In this document: positions 34,538 through 43,735 of the stretch, piece by piece
Numbering within the stretch: position 1 is the first letter of the stretch
Layout: every line of letters begins with the position of its first letter
Assembly: GCA_020442165.1 (NCBI GenBank)
Contig: JAGRKV010000075.1
Span: forward strand, 1-64,000
Length of the DNA: 64,000 nt
Source: Hyphomicrobiaceae bacterium
Lineage (GTDB): Bacteria > Pseudomonadota > Alphaproteobacteria > Rhizobiales > Hyphomicrobiaceae
Direction of reading: 5' to 3'
Translations under genes and position numbers: made by a program
The notes under the pieces: model-generated
What the model saw: the letters and a program-made list of their open reading frames with translations, nothing else
Databases searched by the model: none
Told to the model about the DNA's origin: nothing

Positions 34538-35536
34538 TTAACTGGTGCGGACAGCGGGGGCGGTCAGCTTGTGGGCGGCGATGTGTTCGTCGACGAGGTA
34601 GCGAGGACGCTGCTTCGTTTCCATGTAGATCTTGCCGATATATTCGCCGATCACGCCAAGGCACAGGATCTGTACGCCGCCCAGGAAATACATCGGCACG
34701 ACCGTCGAGGCCCAGCCGGGAACATAGTCGCCCGTCAACCGGACATATATGGCCCAGGCCGTCACGGCGAGGGATGCCAGCGAGACCAGCAGGCCAATCA
34801 CCGACACGATGCGCAGCGGCACGACGGAGAAAGACGTGATGCCTTCCCAGGCGAGCGACAGCATGCGCCGGAAAGGATATTTGGATTCGCCAGCCAGGCG
34901 TTCTCGCCGCGCGTAAGAGACGGTCGTCCACTTGAAGCCAATCAGCGTAATCATGCCGCGAAGGAACAGGTTGGCTTCGGGAAACTGGCGCAGGGCGTCG
35001 GCTGCACGCTGGGACAACAGGCGGTAATCGGCGTGGTTGAAGACCGTCTTCACGCCCATCGCCTTCAGCAGGCGATAATAACTTTCGGCAAAGAAGCGCT
35101 TCGACCAGGCATCGGACGAACGATCGGCCCTCACACCCAGCACCACGTCGTAGCCTTGGCCCATCCGCTGCATCATTTCGCGGATGGCACCTTCGTCATC
35201 CTGCAGGTCGGCATCTATTGTTATGAGCGCATCGCCGTCGCACTCGTGGAGACCGGCGAGCACCGCAGCCTGGTGTCCAACATTGCGCGCAAGCTTGAGA
35301 CCGGCGATGTCGTCATGCTCGGCAGTGAGGCGAGCAATGATTTCCCAGGTCTTGTCGCGGCTGCCATCATCAACAAAGCAGATGTAGCTTTGCGCCGCTA
35401 CTGCGCGCTCGGCACGGAGCGCGGCAAGCAGAGTGCGCAGCTTTTCGCACGTTGCCTGGAGTGTCTCTTCCTCGTTGTAGCAAGGCACGATGATTGCCAG
35501 GCGTGGCGGCGACTTCATCTGGACAACCGCAGTCAT
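34538..35536 (-). CDS. GtrB-like polyprenyl-phosphate glycosyltransferase
   Basis: 332 residues. It is a GT2 (GT-A) domain with LAIIVPCYNEEE, CFVDDGSRD, ITIDADLQDD and RRERLAGESKYPF, then two C-terminal helices, as in GtrB/DPM1-type enzymes that make undecaprenyl-phosphate sugar. GGAGG stands before the ATG at 35536; the frame opens at 35578. The start overlaps the gtrA stop (ATGA). Confidence 0.88.
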   Translation of the reverse strand: MTAVVQMKSPPRLAIIVPCYNEEETLQATCEKLRTLLAALRAERAVAAQSYICFVDDGSRDKTWEIIARLTAEHDDIAGLKLARNVGHQAAVLAGLHECDGDALITIDADLQDDEGAIREMMQRMGQGYDVVLGVRADRSSDAWSKRFFAESYYRLLKAMGVKTVFNHADYRLLSQRAADALRQFPEANLFLRGMITLIGFKWTTVSYARRERLAGESKYPFRRMLSLAWEGITSFSVVPLRIVSVIGLLVSLASLAVTAWAIYVRLTGDYVPGWASTVVPMYFLGGVQILCLGVIGEYIGKIYMETKQRPRYLVDEHIAAHKLTAPAVRTS

Positions 35537-35973
35537 GCCTTTTCCTCCAGTTGACCGGCGCGGCTGGCAAAGACCCACTTCGAAGCAACCAAATAGTTGT
35601 AGATCACAATAACCAGTGTCGTGATGATCTGGCAGACAATGTAATTGACCCCAAGCCCATGCAAGAGGTTGAACAGCGCGGTGTTGAGCGCCAAGGCGCT
35701 AACAACCATTGCAATGTACCGCGGCGCCGAAGATGCGTGGGTTGCGGTAGAGCGGAAGGTAAATGTGCGATTGAGGAGATAATTGAGTGCCGCCGAGCCG
35801 GCATATCCCGTGGCAGAAGCCAGGACCGGGTCTATTCCGCTAAATTCCACGAGGACCACCAGGATCGCGAACTGCGCAAGAGTGGACGTCGCGCCCACGA
35901 TCAGGAAGCGCACGAATGCCTCGTCGAACAGCTTCTCGCGCAATTTCATCAGTTCGACCGCCAGCTCTGCCAA
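35533..35973 (-). CDS. GtrA-like flippase
   Basis: 146 residues with four helices and the GtrA pattern FLIVGATSTLAQFAILVVLV, SAALNYLLNRTFTFRS and VASKWVFA. The family is thought to flip polyprenyl-phosphate sugar made by GtrB. It is coupled to gtrB by ATGA and belongs to the three-gene leftward unit with the GT-C enzyme. Confidence 0.88.
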   Translation of the reverse strand: MAELAVELMKLREKLFDEAFVRFLIVGATSTLAQFAILVVLVEFSGIDPVLASATGYAGSAALNYLLNRTFTFRSTATHASSAPRYIAMVVSALALNTALFNLLHGLGVNYIVCQIITTLVIVIYNYLVASKWVFASRAGQLEEKA

Positions 35974-36304
35974 GTGAACAGGGCACCATCACGCAAGTTT
36001 GTATGCAGTTGTCGGGCCGTGTGGACGGTCCGCTGCTCTGTCATTTCAATGCGGTCGCTTTTGAGGTATCGCGCGCACCTAGCCAGTGCTTGCGCAGCCC
36101 TATTTTTCCGCATTCCGTGCAGCCCCGATTGGGATATAGCTTTGCCGGTGGCGGATGGCAATTTGCCGATCAATGGTATCCTTTACCGTCAATGTAATTC
36201 CGCTGGGGCGGCACGAGGCCTGCACAGAGCGCATTGACTTCAGCCACGCCCGGCGCAGCTTTTGACGGTGCGACCGGTTCTGTCCCAAATTGAGGTGCCT
36301 CGGC
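35974..36304. other. Divergent gap between gtrA and the polymerase gene
   Basis: 331 bp that should hold both promoters. No gene is supported. Confidence 0.45.
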
Positions 36305-37633
36305 ATGCAAAGCGAAACAACCAATGGAGGCGGCCTGCTGGTCTCCGTCGGCAGATTCGCGATCATTGCCTTATATTTTACCATCTCGGCCGACGTGCTA
36401 ATCATAAACGGCTGGCAGTACGACAGCCCTGGCGGCACACCATTCGACAAGCTGCATCCTGCAACGCTCGTGGCATTCGCGCTGCTACCGATCATGGCTG
36501 CGGAGCGCGGTAATCCGCTAACGGGCCTCATATCGCTCGCCAATCGCCACATCAGACTCCTGCCCTTCTTCCTCGGCATCGTCTTCATGATCGGTTACGT
36601 GACGCTCGTAACCAAGGCGCCTTTCACCATCTTCGCCGAGACGTTCCTGGGACCGCTCGTCCTGCTTTTGATGTTCGAAAAGCTGGGACAGAGGGAGGGC
36701 AAGTGGCTGGCGCGCCTGCTTCACGTCCTGATCGTTGCCAACGCGCTCCTGGGCATTTACGAGCTTGTATTTTCCTACCACCTGACCCCGTATCTCGTGC
36801 AGGGCGAACCGATGCTTTCGGATTGGCGCTCGACAGCGCTGCTCGGCCATCCGCTCGCAAACGCATCGATCGTCGGCTCCTATGTTGTAGTTCTCGCGCT
36901 CGGCGGCCACAAGGATCTGCCCGGCCCGCTGGCACTACTGTTTGGCAGTATCAGTTTTGCCAGCCTGTTTGCATTCGGCGGGCGCGCAGCCACAGCTCTT
37001 GTCATTGCCGGGCTTCTTCTCATCGCATTCTCCCGCATGGTTTCTATCATGCGAGGGCAGAGCTTTTCGCTTCCCAATGTCATCGCGGTGCTCGTTGCGG
37101 CGCCGCTTGGGGCACTCGCCATTTACACCATTTGGGAACAAGGCTTTTTCGACTTGTTCATAGTACGGATATCAGATGACTCGGGCAGCGCGAGCACCAG
37201 ACTCGAATTATTTACGCTTTTTAACCACTTGAATTGGTCGGATCTGCTTTTTCTTCCGGATCACGCCCAAATCGCAACATGGGTCAATATACTTGGATTG
37301 GAATACGGCATCGAAAATTTCGTCGCGTCGTTTATCCTGTCCTATGGCATCGTCGCGTCCATCGTCTTCCTTTCGGCACTTTTACATTTCTGCTGGCAGG
37401 TTGCTTTGATGCTTCGCCCCAACACGGGATGGGCTTTTGTTTATTTCTTCGGCGTCGCGCTCACCTCAGTCAGCCTATCTGCAAAATCACCGCTATTTTC
37501 CCTGTTTATAGTGCTTATTTCGGTGCTGATGCGTGTCGAGACCGTCGGCGCGCCACACCGGCAAGGCGGCGATGGCGTGCATGCAGGCAACAATCGAATG
37601 CGCCGCCGACTGATACTTGCAGATTCCCCTTGA
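36305..37633 (+). CDS. Polysaccharide polymerase (VpsF/Wzy-like)
   Basis: 442 residues with ten or more helices and a large loop (QGEPMLSDWRSTALLGHPLA), like O-antigen/EPS polymerases that join repeat units in the periplasm. The segment GHPLANASIVGSYVV and the later LFNHLNWSDLLFLPDHAQIA resemble VpsF-type proteins. The ATG at 36305 follows GAGG; a TTG five codons upstream is possible. The C-terminal 30 residues are basic and cytoplasmic. Confidence 0.8.
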   Translation: MQSETTNGGGLLVSVGRFAIIALYFTISADVLIINGWQYDSPGGTPFDKLHPATLVAFALLPIMAAERGNPLTGLISLANRHIRLLPFFLGIVFMIGYVTLVTKAPFTIFAETFLGPLVLLLMFEKLGQREGKWLARLLHVLIVANALLGIYELVFSYHLTPYLVQGEPMLSDWRSTALLGHPLANASIVGSYVVVLALGGHKDLPGPLALLFGSISFASLFAFGGRAATALVIAGLLLIAFSRMVSIMRGQSFSLPNVIAVLVAAPLGALAIYTIWEQGFFDLFIVRISDDSGSASTRLELFTLFNHLNWSDLLFLPDHAQIATWVNILGLEYGIENFVASFILSYGIVASIVFLSALLHFCWQVALMLRPNTGWAFVYFFGVALTSVSLSAKSPLFSLFIVLISVLMRVETVGAPHRQGGDGVHAGNNRMRRRLILADSP

Positions 37634-37952
37634 GTGGGCGCTTCTCCACTTCTTGCCATTCGTAAATTGCACAGCAGCTCTTCGCAAAACGGGCCATACC
37701 AGCGGTCCGGCTAATTTGTCGCGTTTGCGCTCGAGAAATCCGGCATCTAAAATTTTAACGAGTTGTTCAAAACACATTCATTGTGTTCGTTCGCAGCAAT
37801 TCGCGGCACGCTGGTTGCTTGATCCAGTCCAGGCCGCCGCCGCTTCGGCACGAGATCGGGGCGTGCCCGCCGCTTGCGGATCGGAATCTACTCACTCTTG
37901 TGCATTCACCGCTCTTGGTGTTCGTATAACCTCGGTAAACGCGCGTATCGAA
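37634..37952. other. Gap before the WecG-type gene
   Basis: 319 bp. The frame of the downstream gene is open through it but lacks family similarity. No other feature is seen. Confidence 0.45.
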
Positions 37953-38786
37953 ATGATCCAAATGCCTCACGACAATCCCCCGACCCGGGACATTACGCCA
38001 GCCCCGGCACAGCTTGCGCCTTGTCTGGCGCACGTCGACGGGTGGGCCATCAACATCGCCAACATGAGGGATGCGGTGGCAGCCGTGATCTCGGCCGCGG
38101 CCGCGGGAGAGCCGACAACGATTTTTACGCTCAACCTCGATCACCTCGTCAAGCTTCGCACGAGCCCGGCATTCCGGAACGCATATCGGCATGCGCGCTA
38201 TGTTACGGCGGATGGAGCGCCAATCGTCAGGCTTTCGCGCGCCCAATCTTGTGCGATCGAGCGGACCACTGGTGCCGATCTCGTCCTGCCGCTCGCCGAG
38301 GCTGCTGCCGCGCGCAATCTGCCGGTCTATCTGTTCGGTTCCACGCCTGCGGCCCTCGGACGTGCAGGCCAGCGGCTTGCCGCCAACACGGATCACAAAC
38401 TCTCGATTGCCGGCAGCTCATCCCCCCCCATGAACTTCGACCCGGAAGGACCGGAAGCAGACGCGGCCATCGAACGCATCGCGCAGTCCGGCGCGCGGAT
38501 CTGCTTTTTGGCACTCGGCGCACCGAAGCAGGAGATTCTTGCAGCGCGTGCCGTTTCGCGAGGCGTGCCTGTAGTCTTCGTCTGCGTCGGCGCGGCGCTC
38601 GATTTTCTTGCCGGAGCCCAGGTGCGGGCACCAGGCTTCATGCAACGGCATGGCCTGGAATGGCTGTGGCGGCTGGCAAGCAATCCCCGCCGAATGACGC
38701 TTCGCTACGTGCATTGCGCGCTGCTCTTTGCCCAATTGACGCTCTTGGCGCCAATCCGGCGCGGCGGCCGCGACAACCCGATATGA
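37953..38786 (+). CDS. WecG/TagA/CpsF family glycosyltransferase
   Basis: 277 residues. Family blocks are TIFTLNLDHLVKLRTSPAFR, ARYVTADGAPIVRLSR, RTTGADLVLPLAEAAA, YLFGSTPAAL, FLALGAPKQE and VCVGAALDFLAG. These GT26 enzymes add a sugar such as N-acetylmannosaminuronate or glucose to a lipid-linked acceptor on the cytoplasmic side. The ATG at 37953 fits the usual length; another at 37962 is possible. Confidence 0.88.
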   Translation: MIQMPHDNPPTRDITPAPAQLAPCLAHVDGWAINIANMRDAVAAVISAAAAGEPTTIFTLNLDHLVKLRTSPAFRNAYRHARYVTADGAPIVRLSRAQSCAIERTTGADLVLPLAEAAAARNLPVYLFGSTPAALGRAGQRLAANTDHKLSIAGSSSPPMNFDPEGPEADAAIERIAQSGARICFLALGAPKQEILAARAVSRGVPVVFVCVGAALDFLAGAQVRAPGFMQRHGLEWLWRLASNPRRMTLRYVHCALLFAQLTLLAPIRRGGRDNPI

Positions 38787-38878
38787 AGTGATAGTTGCTG
38801 TAGCGACAGCAACCGCGAAGACGGCTTGGTGCCGCTGTAAGTTCAACTGGCCAAGCGCGATCCATCCGCCGAGCCACC

Positions 38879-40018
38879 ATGCATGGTAATGCCCTGATGC
38901 GTCCGACCAGCCTGCTCTTCTACACCCACGGACTCGTCGACGGCGGTGCAGAGAGGTTGTGGGCTTGCCTTGCCACCGCCTTCAAGGAACGTGGATACGA
39001 TGTCCGCTTCGTGCAGGACTTCGAAGCCGACGACAACCGGGCAAACCTCAGGTCCGACATCCCACTGCATACGCTTGGATCAAACCATTTCAGGGCGACC
39101 TGGCGGCTGGTGAAGCTGCTCAAGCAGTTCAAGCCGGACATTGCCATCTCGTCGGTCGGCGGCTCCAACACGAAACTTCTAGCGGCAATTGCCTACTCGG
39201 GCGTGCCGACGAAGGCGATCATTTCCTACCATGGCTATGACGAGTGGAAGACGGGCTGGCTGAGCTGGCTTACCTACTTGAGCCTGCCGATACTTTCACG
39301 CGCTGCAAGCCGCACCATCGCGGTGTCAAACGGCCTACGCGAAGAACTCGTCGACCGCTGGAAGTCTCATGCGCCGACAACGATCACAATCCACAACCCC
39401 GTCTTCTATCCCGGCAACATTACCCCTCCCAGCGCCGAGGAGCTTGCCAGCAGGCCGCCGACGGTTCTGGCGGTCGGACGTCTTGTGGTGGAAAAGAACT
39501 TCACCACGCTGATCCGCGCAATGAAGCGCGTGCGCACGCCTGGGGCGAAGCTCATCATTCTGGGCAAGGGTGGCCGCCGCGCCGCGCTGGAGCGCGAAAT
39601 CAAGCGGCTCAATTTGGGCGACAGAGTTTCCATGCCCGGTTACAGCCGCGAGCCGTGGAGCGCTTATGAAACAGCCAAGGTGTTTGCTCTTTCTTCAGTC
39701 ACCGAACCCTTCGGCAATGTTGTCGTGGAAGCCATGGCGCATGGGCTGCCCATCGTTGCGACGGCATGCAGTGGTCCGCTCGAAATCCTGCAGCACGGCC
39801 GCCACGGGCGCATCGTCTCTCTGAGGGACGACGTGCAGCTTGCGCAGGCGATCGACGATGCTCTGGCCGATCCAGGCAACCCCATGGATCGTGTCAAAAG
39901 AGCAGCGGATTTCTCCTTCGATGTGCGCGTTCCCGCCTACGTCGCGGTCATCGATGAAGTGCTCGCCGAGCGGCGCCTCAGCCCGAAAGCTGGCGCCGGG
40001 GAACTCGCATCGGGATAG
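38879..40018 (+). CDS. GT4 glycosyltransferase
   Basis: 379 residues with the GT-B fold. The N-terminal acceptor domain begins LLFYTHGLVDGGAERLWACL; the C-terminal domain has VLAVGRLVVEKNF, LIILGKGG and the family end motif ALSSVTEPFGNVVVEAMAHG with the E-x7-E pair. It adds one sugar of the repeat unit. It is 15 bp from the next glycosyltransferase gene. Confidence 0.9.
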   Translation: MHGNALMRPTSLLFYTHGLVDGGAERLWACLATAFKERGYDVRFVQDFEADDNRANLRSDIPLHTLGSNHFRATWRLVKLLKQFKPDIAISSVGGSNTKLLAAIAYSGVPTKAIISYHGYDEWKTGWLSWLTYLSLPILSRAASRTIAVSNGLREELVDRWKSHAPTTITIHNPVFYPGNITPPSAEELASRPPTVLAVGRLVVEKNFTTLIRAMKRVRTPGAKLIILGKGGRRAALEREIKRLNLGDRVSMPGYSREPWSAYETAKVFALSSVTEPFGNVVVEAMAHGLPIVATACSGPLEILQHGRHGRIVSLRDDVQLAQAIDDALADPGNPMDRVKRAADFSFDVRVPAYVAVIDEVLAERRLSPKAGAGELASG

Positions 40019-40033
40019 GTGGCCAGATCTTCA

Positions 40034-41131
40034 ATGCCCAACACTCATGAGCGAACGCGCGTATATCTTGATCTCACCCATGTCGGCCGACATGTGACGG
40101 GCATCGAGCGCATTGCCATTGAGCTGTTCGAAAAGGCCCAGTTCGAAGGCGCCGAGATCGTGCCGGTGCGTGCGAAGGGCCTTGTCTCGCTTGTTCTCCG
40201 GCAGCAGCTGCTTTTTCCGCTGCTGGCGCTGCTCCATCCGAAGGCCATATTCGTGTTCCCGGGATTCCCGCCCTCGCCCTTGATGCGCCTGTGGCGGAAC
40301 CGCGTCGTGCATTACGTGCATGATCTTTTCCCCATCACGCGGCGGAAAGACCTCGGACTCAAGGCGCGGCTCTACATGGCATGGCCGTTCAAACGCGCCG
40401 TGACGAGGCTCAAGCATTTTCTGGTCAATTCCGAGAAGACGCGCGCGGAGCTGAAACCGTTCGTGGCAAACGATGCCAGCATCGGGCTTTATAGGCCTGC
40501 GGTCGGAAATGTTTTTGGGCTCGACGCGCGTGACAGGGCCGGCAGAGAGGCCTCACCAAACACGCTGCGCCTCGTTGCGATGGGCACGTTGGAGCCGCGC
40601 AAGAACTTTGCCTACGCCGCAGCTATTCGCGATGCACTGGCGGAGCGCCGCAACGGGAACGTAAAGCTTGACATCATCGGGCGGCCCGGCTGGGGCGGTG
40701 TCGCCGAACAGTTGAGCGACCGTGTCGGCCTTCACCTCAATGGGTATCTGCCGATTGCACAAGCCCGGGCCTTGATCGAAGCGGCGGACATATACCTTTG
40801 CACGTCCCACGATGAAGGACTGGGGCTGCCGTTGCTGGAGGTCCAGTATGCGGGGCTACCCGTTGTTGCTCCGGACCTGCCAGTGTTCCGTGAAGTGCTG
40901 GGCGATAGCGGTATCTTCATTCCACTGGACGACGCCCGAAGCGCTGCGGAGATCATCAACAGGGCCCTGCACTCGGGTGGCTGGCGGCATGCAGCGGTGG
41001 ACATGGCGCACAACAACCTGCAACGGTGGAATGGCGCAGCGGCGGGGGACGAAGCGCGCGTTCGGGATCTGTTTGCCGATGGTCATGTCTCCAGCGACAA
41101 ACATTCTGCCATATCCGTCAACGGGATTTGA
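40034..41131 (+). CDS. GT4 glycosyltransferase
   Basis: 365 residues from MPNTHERTRVYLDLTHVGRH. A Rossmann-like C-terminal domain is seen (RLVAMGTLEPRKNFAYAAAI, IIGRPGWGG, HLNGYLPIAQARALIEAADI, SHDEGLGLPLLEVQYAG). The MGTLEPRKN and DEGxGLPLLE style is that of mannosyl/rhamnosyl transferases of the WbaZ/WbnK kind. The frame opens at a GTG at 40019. It lies in the rightward operon between another GT4 gene and the GH10 gene. Confidence 0.9.
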   Translation: MPNTHERTRVYLDLTHVGRHVTGIERIAIELFEKAQFEGAEIVPVRAKGLVSLVLRQQLLFPLLALLHPKAIFVFPGFPPSPLMRLWRNRVVHYVHDLFPITRRKDLGLKARLYMAWPFKRAVTRLKHFLVNSEKTRAELKPFVANDASIGLYRPAVGNVFGLDARDRAGREASPNTLRLVAMGTLEPRKNFAYAAAIRDALAERRNGNVKLDIIGRPGWGGVAEQLSDRVGLHLNGYLPIAQARALIEAADIYLCTSHDEGLGLPLLEVQYAGLPVVAPDLPVFREVLGDSGIFIPLDDARSAAEIINRALHSGGWRHAAVDMAHNNLQRWNGAAAGDEARVRDLFADGHVSSDKHSAISVNGI

Positions 41132-41143
41132 TGCGGCAATCCA

Positions 41144-42289
41144 ATGAAGCGCCAACAGCCTCCGTCATTACCCGGTTCATTACCTCTGTCACGGCGGCAA
41201 ATACTTCTTGGTACTGCGGCTGCGGCTACGGCGCTGACCACTCAGAGCCGGGCCGCACAGCGTGCCGATCTCAACCAAGCGTCTCTTGCGGCGTTGGCAG
41301 CTGAAAAAGGACTGCTGCTGGCTGCTTCGTTTGCCGTTCATGAAATGGATGCGTCCTACGGGAAGGCCTACGCACAGGCCTATATCGATAACGTCGGCGG
41401 CATCACCAGCGAACTCTGCTTCAAGATGGGTATGCTTCGGCCGACTGCCGACAAGCTGGATTTCGGTCCTGCTGACCGATTGACGAATTTTGCGCAGCAG
41501 AACGGCATGAAGCTGCGTGCGCACACACTCATCTGGAACGATGCTCTGCCCGAATGGGTGCATCGGTTGCGGGCAGGCGAGATCGAATTGCTGATGGATG
41601 CGCATCTGCTGTCGATCATGGAGCGCTACAGGGGCCGTGTGTGGGCTTGGGACGTCGTCAACGAGCCGATCGGCCCGTGGGACAAGTTGCCCGGCAATCT
41701 GCGCAATGGTCCGTTCTACGCGGCCATGGGTGAAGGCTATATCGCACGAGCATTCCGCGCCGCGCGCGGGTATGATCCGATGGCTCTGCTGGTGCTCAAC
41801 GAGGCGCAGACAGAAACGGCGGACGGTAACGGACAAATCTTTCGCGACAGCTTGCTGGCGCTGCTAAAGCGCTTGAAAGCGGAAGACGTCCCTATCGACG
41901 CAATCGGGCTGCAATCACACCTCAGGTCCGACCGGCCCTATGACATGCCGCGCTTTGTCGGCTTCCTCGATGAAATCGCCGCGCTCGGTTATGCCATCCA
42001 CATCACGGAATTCGATGTCAACGACGTGGCCTACAGCGGTTCGATTGCTGCGCGGGACCAGGCCGTTGCCAAGCTCTACCGGGATTTCCTGACACCAGTG
42101 CTTGCCCACAAGGCGGTCAAGGTGCTGACTTTCTGGCAGCTTGCCGACCGCAACAGCTGGCTAACCTACGGCGCCAAGGAAAAGGGCATGAAGCGGATGC
42201 CAAGACCGCTTCCACTCGATGATGACTTCCAGCGCAAGCCGGCATGGTATGCCTTAGCGGAAGTGCTCAAAGGGACGCCGCCGCGTTGA
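41144..42289 (+). CDS. Tat-exported GH10 endo-beta-xylanase-like glycosidase
   Basis: 381 residues. A twin-arginine signal (SRRQILLG, R17-R18) precedes an Ala-rich helix. The GH10 barrel has HTLIWND (127-133), the acid/base E174 in WDVVNEPIG and the nucleophile E289 in HITEFDVND. Both catalytic residues are present. It starts 12 bp after a glycosyltransferase gene, so it is co-transcribed with polymer synthesis and may trim or release the polymer rather than degrade plant xylan. It overlaps the convergent GT4 gene by 23 bp. Confidence 0.9.
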   Translation: MKRQQPPSLPGSLPLSRRQILLGTAAAATALTTQSRAAQRADLNQASLAALAAEKGLLLAASFAVHEMDASYGKAYAQAYIDNVGGITSELCFKMGMLRPTADKLDFGPADRLTNFAQQNGMKLRAHTLIWNDALPEWVHRLRAGEIELLMDAHLLSIMERYRGRVWAWDVVNEPIGPWDKLPGNLRNGPFYAAMGEGYIARAFRAARGYDPMALLVLNEAQTETADGNGQIFRDSLLALLKRLKAEDVPIDAIGLQSHLRSDRPYDMPRFVGFLDEIAALGYAIHITEFDVNDVAYSGSIAARDQAVAKLYRDFLTPVLAHKAVKVLTFWQLADRNSWLTYGAKEKGMKRMPRPLPLDDDFQRKPAWYALAEVLKGTPPR

Positions 42290-43502
42290 TGCGGGCGCGG
42301 CCGCCGCCATACTTGGCACGCTGCAACTCGCGATGGTTCTCGTAGCATTTCGCCAGCTGAACTTCCGGGCGAAAGTCCTTGATTTCGTCGGACACACCCT
42401 CGGGCGTGATGCTTCCATCGCGTTGACGATTGCGGATCTCGACAAATACATCCGAAAGCCGGTCGGCCATGTCATCGATGTCGTCGGAGCGGTGCACGAG
42501 GAAGCCCGAAACGCCATCCTTGATAACGCTTTCAAGTTGCGGCAGGTGGATTGCGCCGACCGGGCGGCCGGAGCCCAGCGTCTCCAGGACCGAGAACGGC
42601 ATGCCTTCGAACTCAGACGTCAATATGCCGGCGTGGACACTGGCCAGAACGTCGGCGACACCCTCGGCCGTCTTGAAGCCGTGCAGAACCGCCTTGTCCT
42701 CGATCAGCTTGAATTCAGCAAAGCGATTGGGATCGCTGGTGCCCATGTAATGGAACTCGACACCCGGCCCCAGCTTGTCGGCAAGCCGCGCCACCGTCTT
42801 GAACATCAGCGGCGGCACCTTGAAGAGATCGAGCCGTCCGGCAAACGCAAGGCGGAAGCCATCATCAACAGGCAGCGGCCGTGGATGGAACGTCCGCTTG
42901 TCGACCCAGGTCGACAACGTGTGAATCTTGTGCGCCTCGCCGGGATATGTCTTGCGGATACGCTCGGTGATGATTGGATTGACGCAAAGGAAGCGATTGC
43001 ACGCCTTGATGGCCATCCACTCGTTGACGTTATGGAGATAGCGATAGCTCTTCAGGAGTGAATCCATCTGCAGCTTGGGCGCTCCTTCGCCGTGCAGCAT
43101 CTGCACGAAGGGAATTCCCAGCGCGCGCACAAGGCTCGCGAACTCGACCCGCTGCAGATCGACACTTGTCGGCTGCTGCTTCAGCACCGAGCGTACGGTG
43201 CCGATATGGCGGATGAGTCCTTGCATGAACTGGAAATTGATCGATTGCCGTATCGACCGTGCCGCTTCGCGCGCCTGCTCATCCGGGTAGTGCAGCACCG
43301 GCAGGAATTCGAATGCCTTGCCGCGGAATGTCTGCTGCGAGATCTTGCCGAGTTCCAAGTCGCCGATGGAATCGACACCGATCATCAGGAACGTGAAATC
43401 GTCAGGCAGGAAGGCGATCATGTCGCGGATGAACGTCTCCAGCCCACCCACTTTTGCGCCGCGCGGATCGAAAGAATGTATGACGCAGAGGCGATGTTTC
43501 AT
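42267..43502 (-). CDS. GT4 glycosyltransferase
   Basis: 411 residues. GT-B enzyme beginning RLCVIHSFDPRGAKVGGLET, with the C-terminal domain FRLAFAGRLDLFKVPPLMFK, HYMGTSDPNRFAEF and the end motif TSEFEGMPFSVLETLGSGRP. It belongs to the leftward unit flippase - 78-residue protein - GT4, joined by ATGA overlaps. The 3' end overlaps the GH10 gene, an antisense contact. Confidence 0.9.
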   Translation of the reverse strand: MKHRLCVIHSFDPRGAKVGGLETFIRDMIAFLPDDFTFLMIGVDSIGDLELGKISQQTFRGKAFEFLPVLHYPDEQAREAARSIRQSINFQFMQGLIRHIGTVRSVLKQQPTSVDLQRVEFASLVRALGIPFVQMLHGEGAPKLQMDSLLKSYRYLHNVNEWMAIKACNRFLCVNPIITERIRKTYPGEAHKIHTLSTWVDKRTFHPRPLPVDDGFRLAFAGRLDLFKVPPLMFKTVARLADKLGPGVEFHYMGTSDPNRFAEFKLIEDKAVLHGFKTAEGVADVLASVHAGILTSEFEGMPFSVLETLGSGRPVGAIHLPQLESVIKDGVSGFLVHRSDDIDDMADRLSDVFVEIRNRQRDGSITPEGVSDEIKDFRPEVQLAKCYENHRELQRAKYGGGRARINAAASL

Positions 43503-43735
43503 GGCCGGTCCTGCCAGCTGGATTGGTCATGGGCCATCCCGCAACGGGCGGTAATGGCGATGTACTCAAGGGAAACAATCTTCGTGCCAGAACCTCTCCG
43601 GGCTGCCGGCTCAAAGGCAGGTTCGAGGCTGAAAGTTAACCGCTGGCCAGCCATGGCGCAGGGCGGCGCACGCTTGATGTTCGACGCGATTGTGCGCAAG
43701 CGGCCGCGATCGTGGATTTCCTCCTCCTCACTCAT
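43499..43735 (-). CDS. Small protein coupled between flippase and GT4 genes
   Basis: 78 residues, MSEEEEIHDRGRLRTIASNI at the start and TARCGMAHDQSSWQDRP at the end. Its ATG overlaps the flippase stop (ATGA) and its stop overlaps the start of the GT4 gene (ATGA), leaving no room for chance gaps. No membrane segment or family is recognised. The double overlap is the main support. Confidence 0.55.
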   Translation of the reverse strand: MSEEEEIHDRGRLRTIASNIKRAPPCAMAGQRLTFSLEPAFEPAARRGSGTKIVSLEYIAITARCGMAHDQSSWQDRP

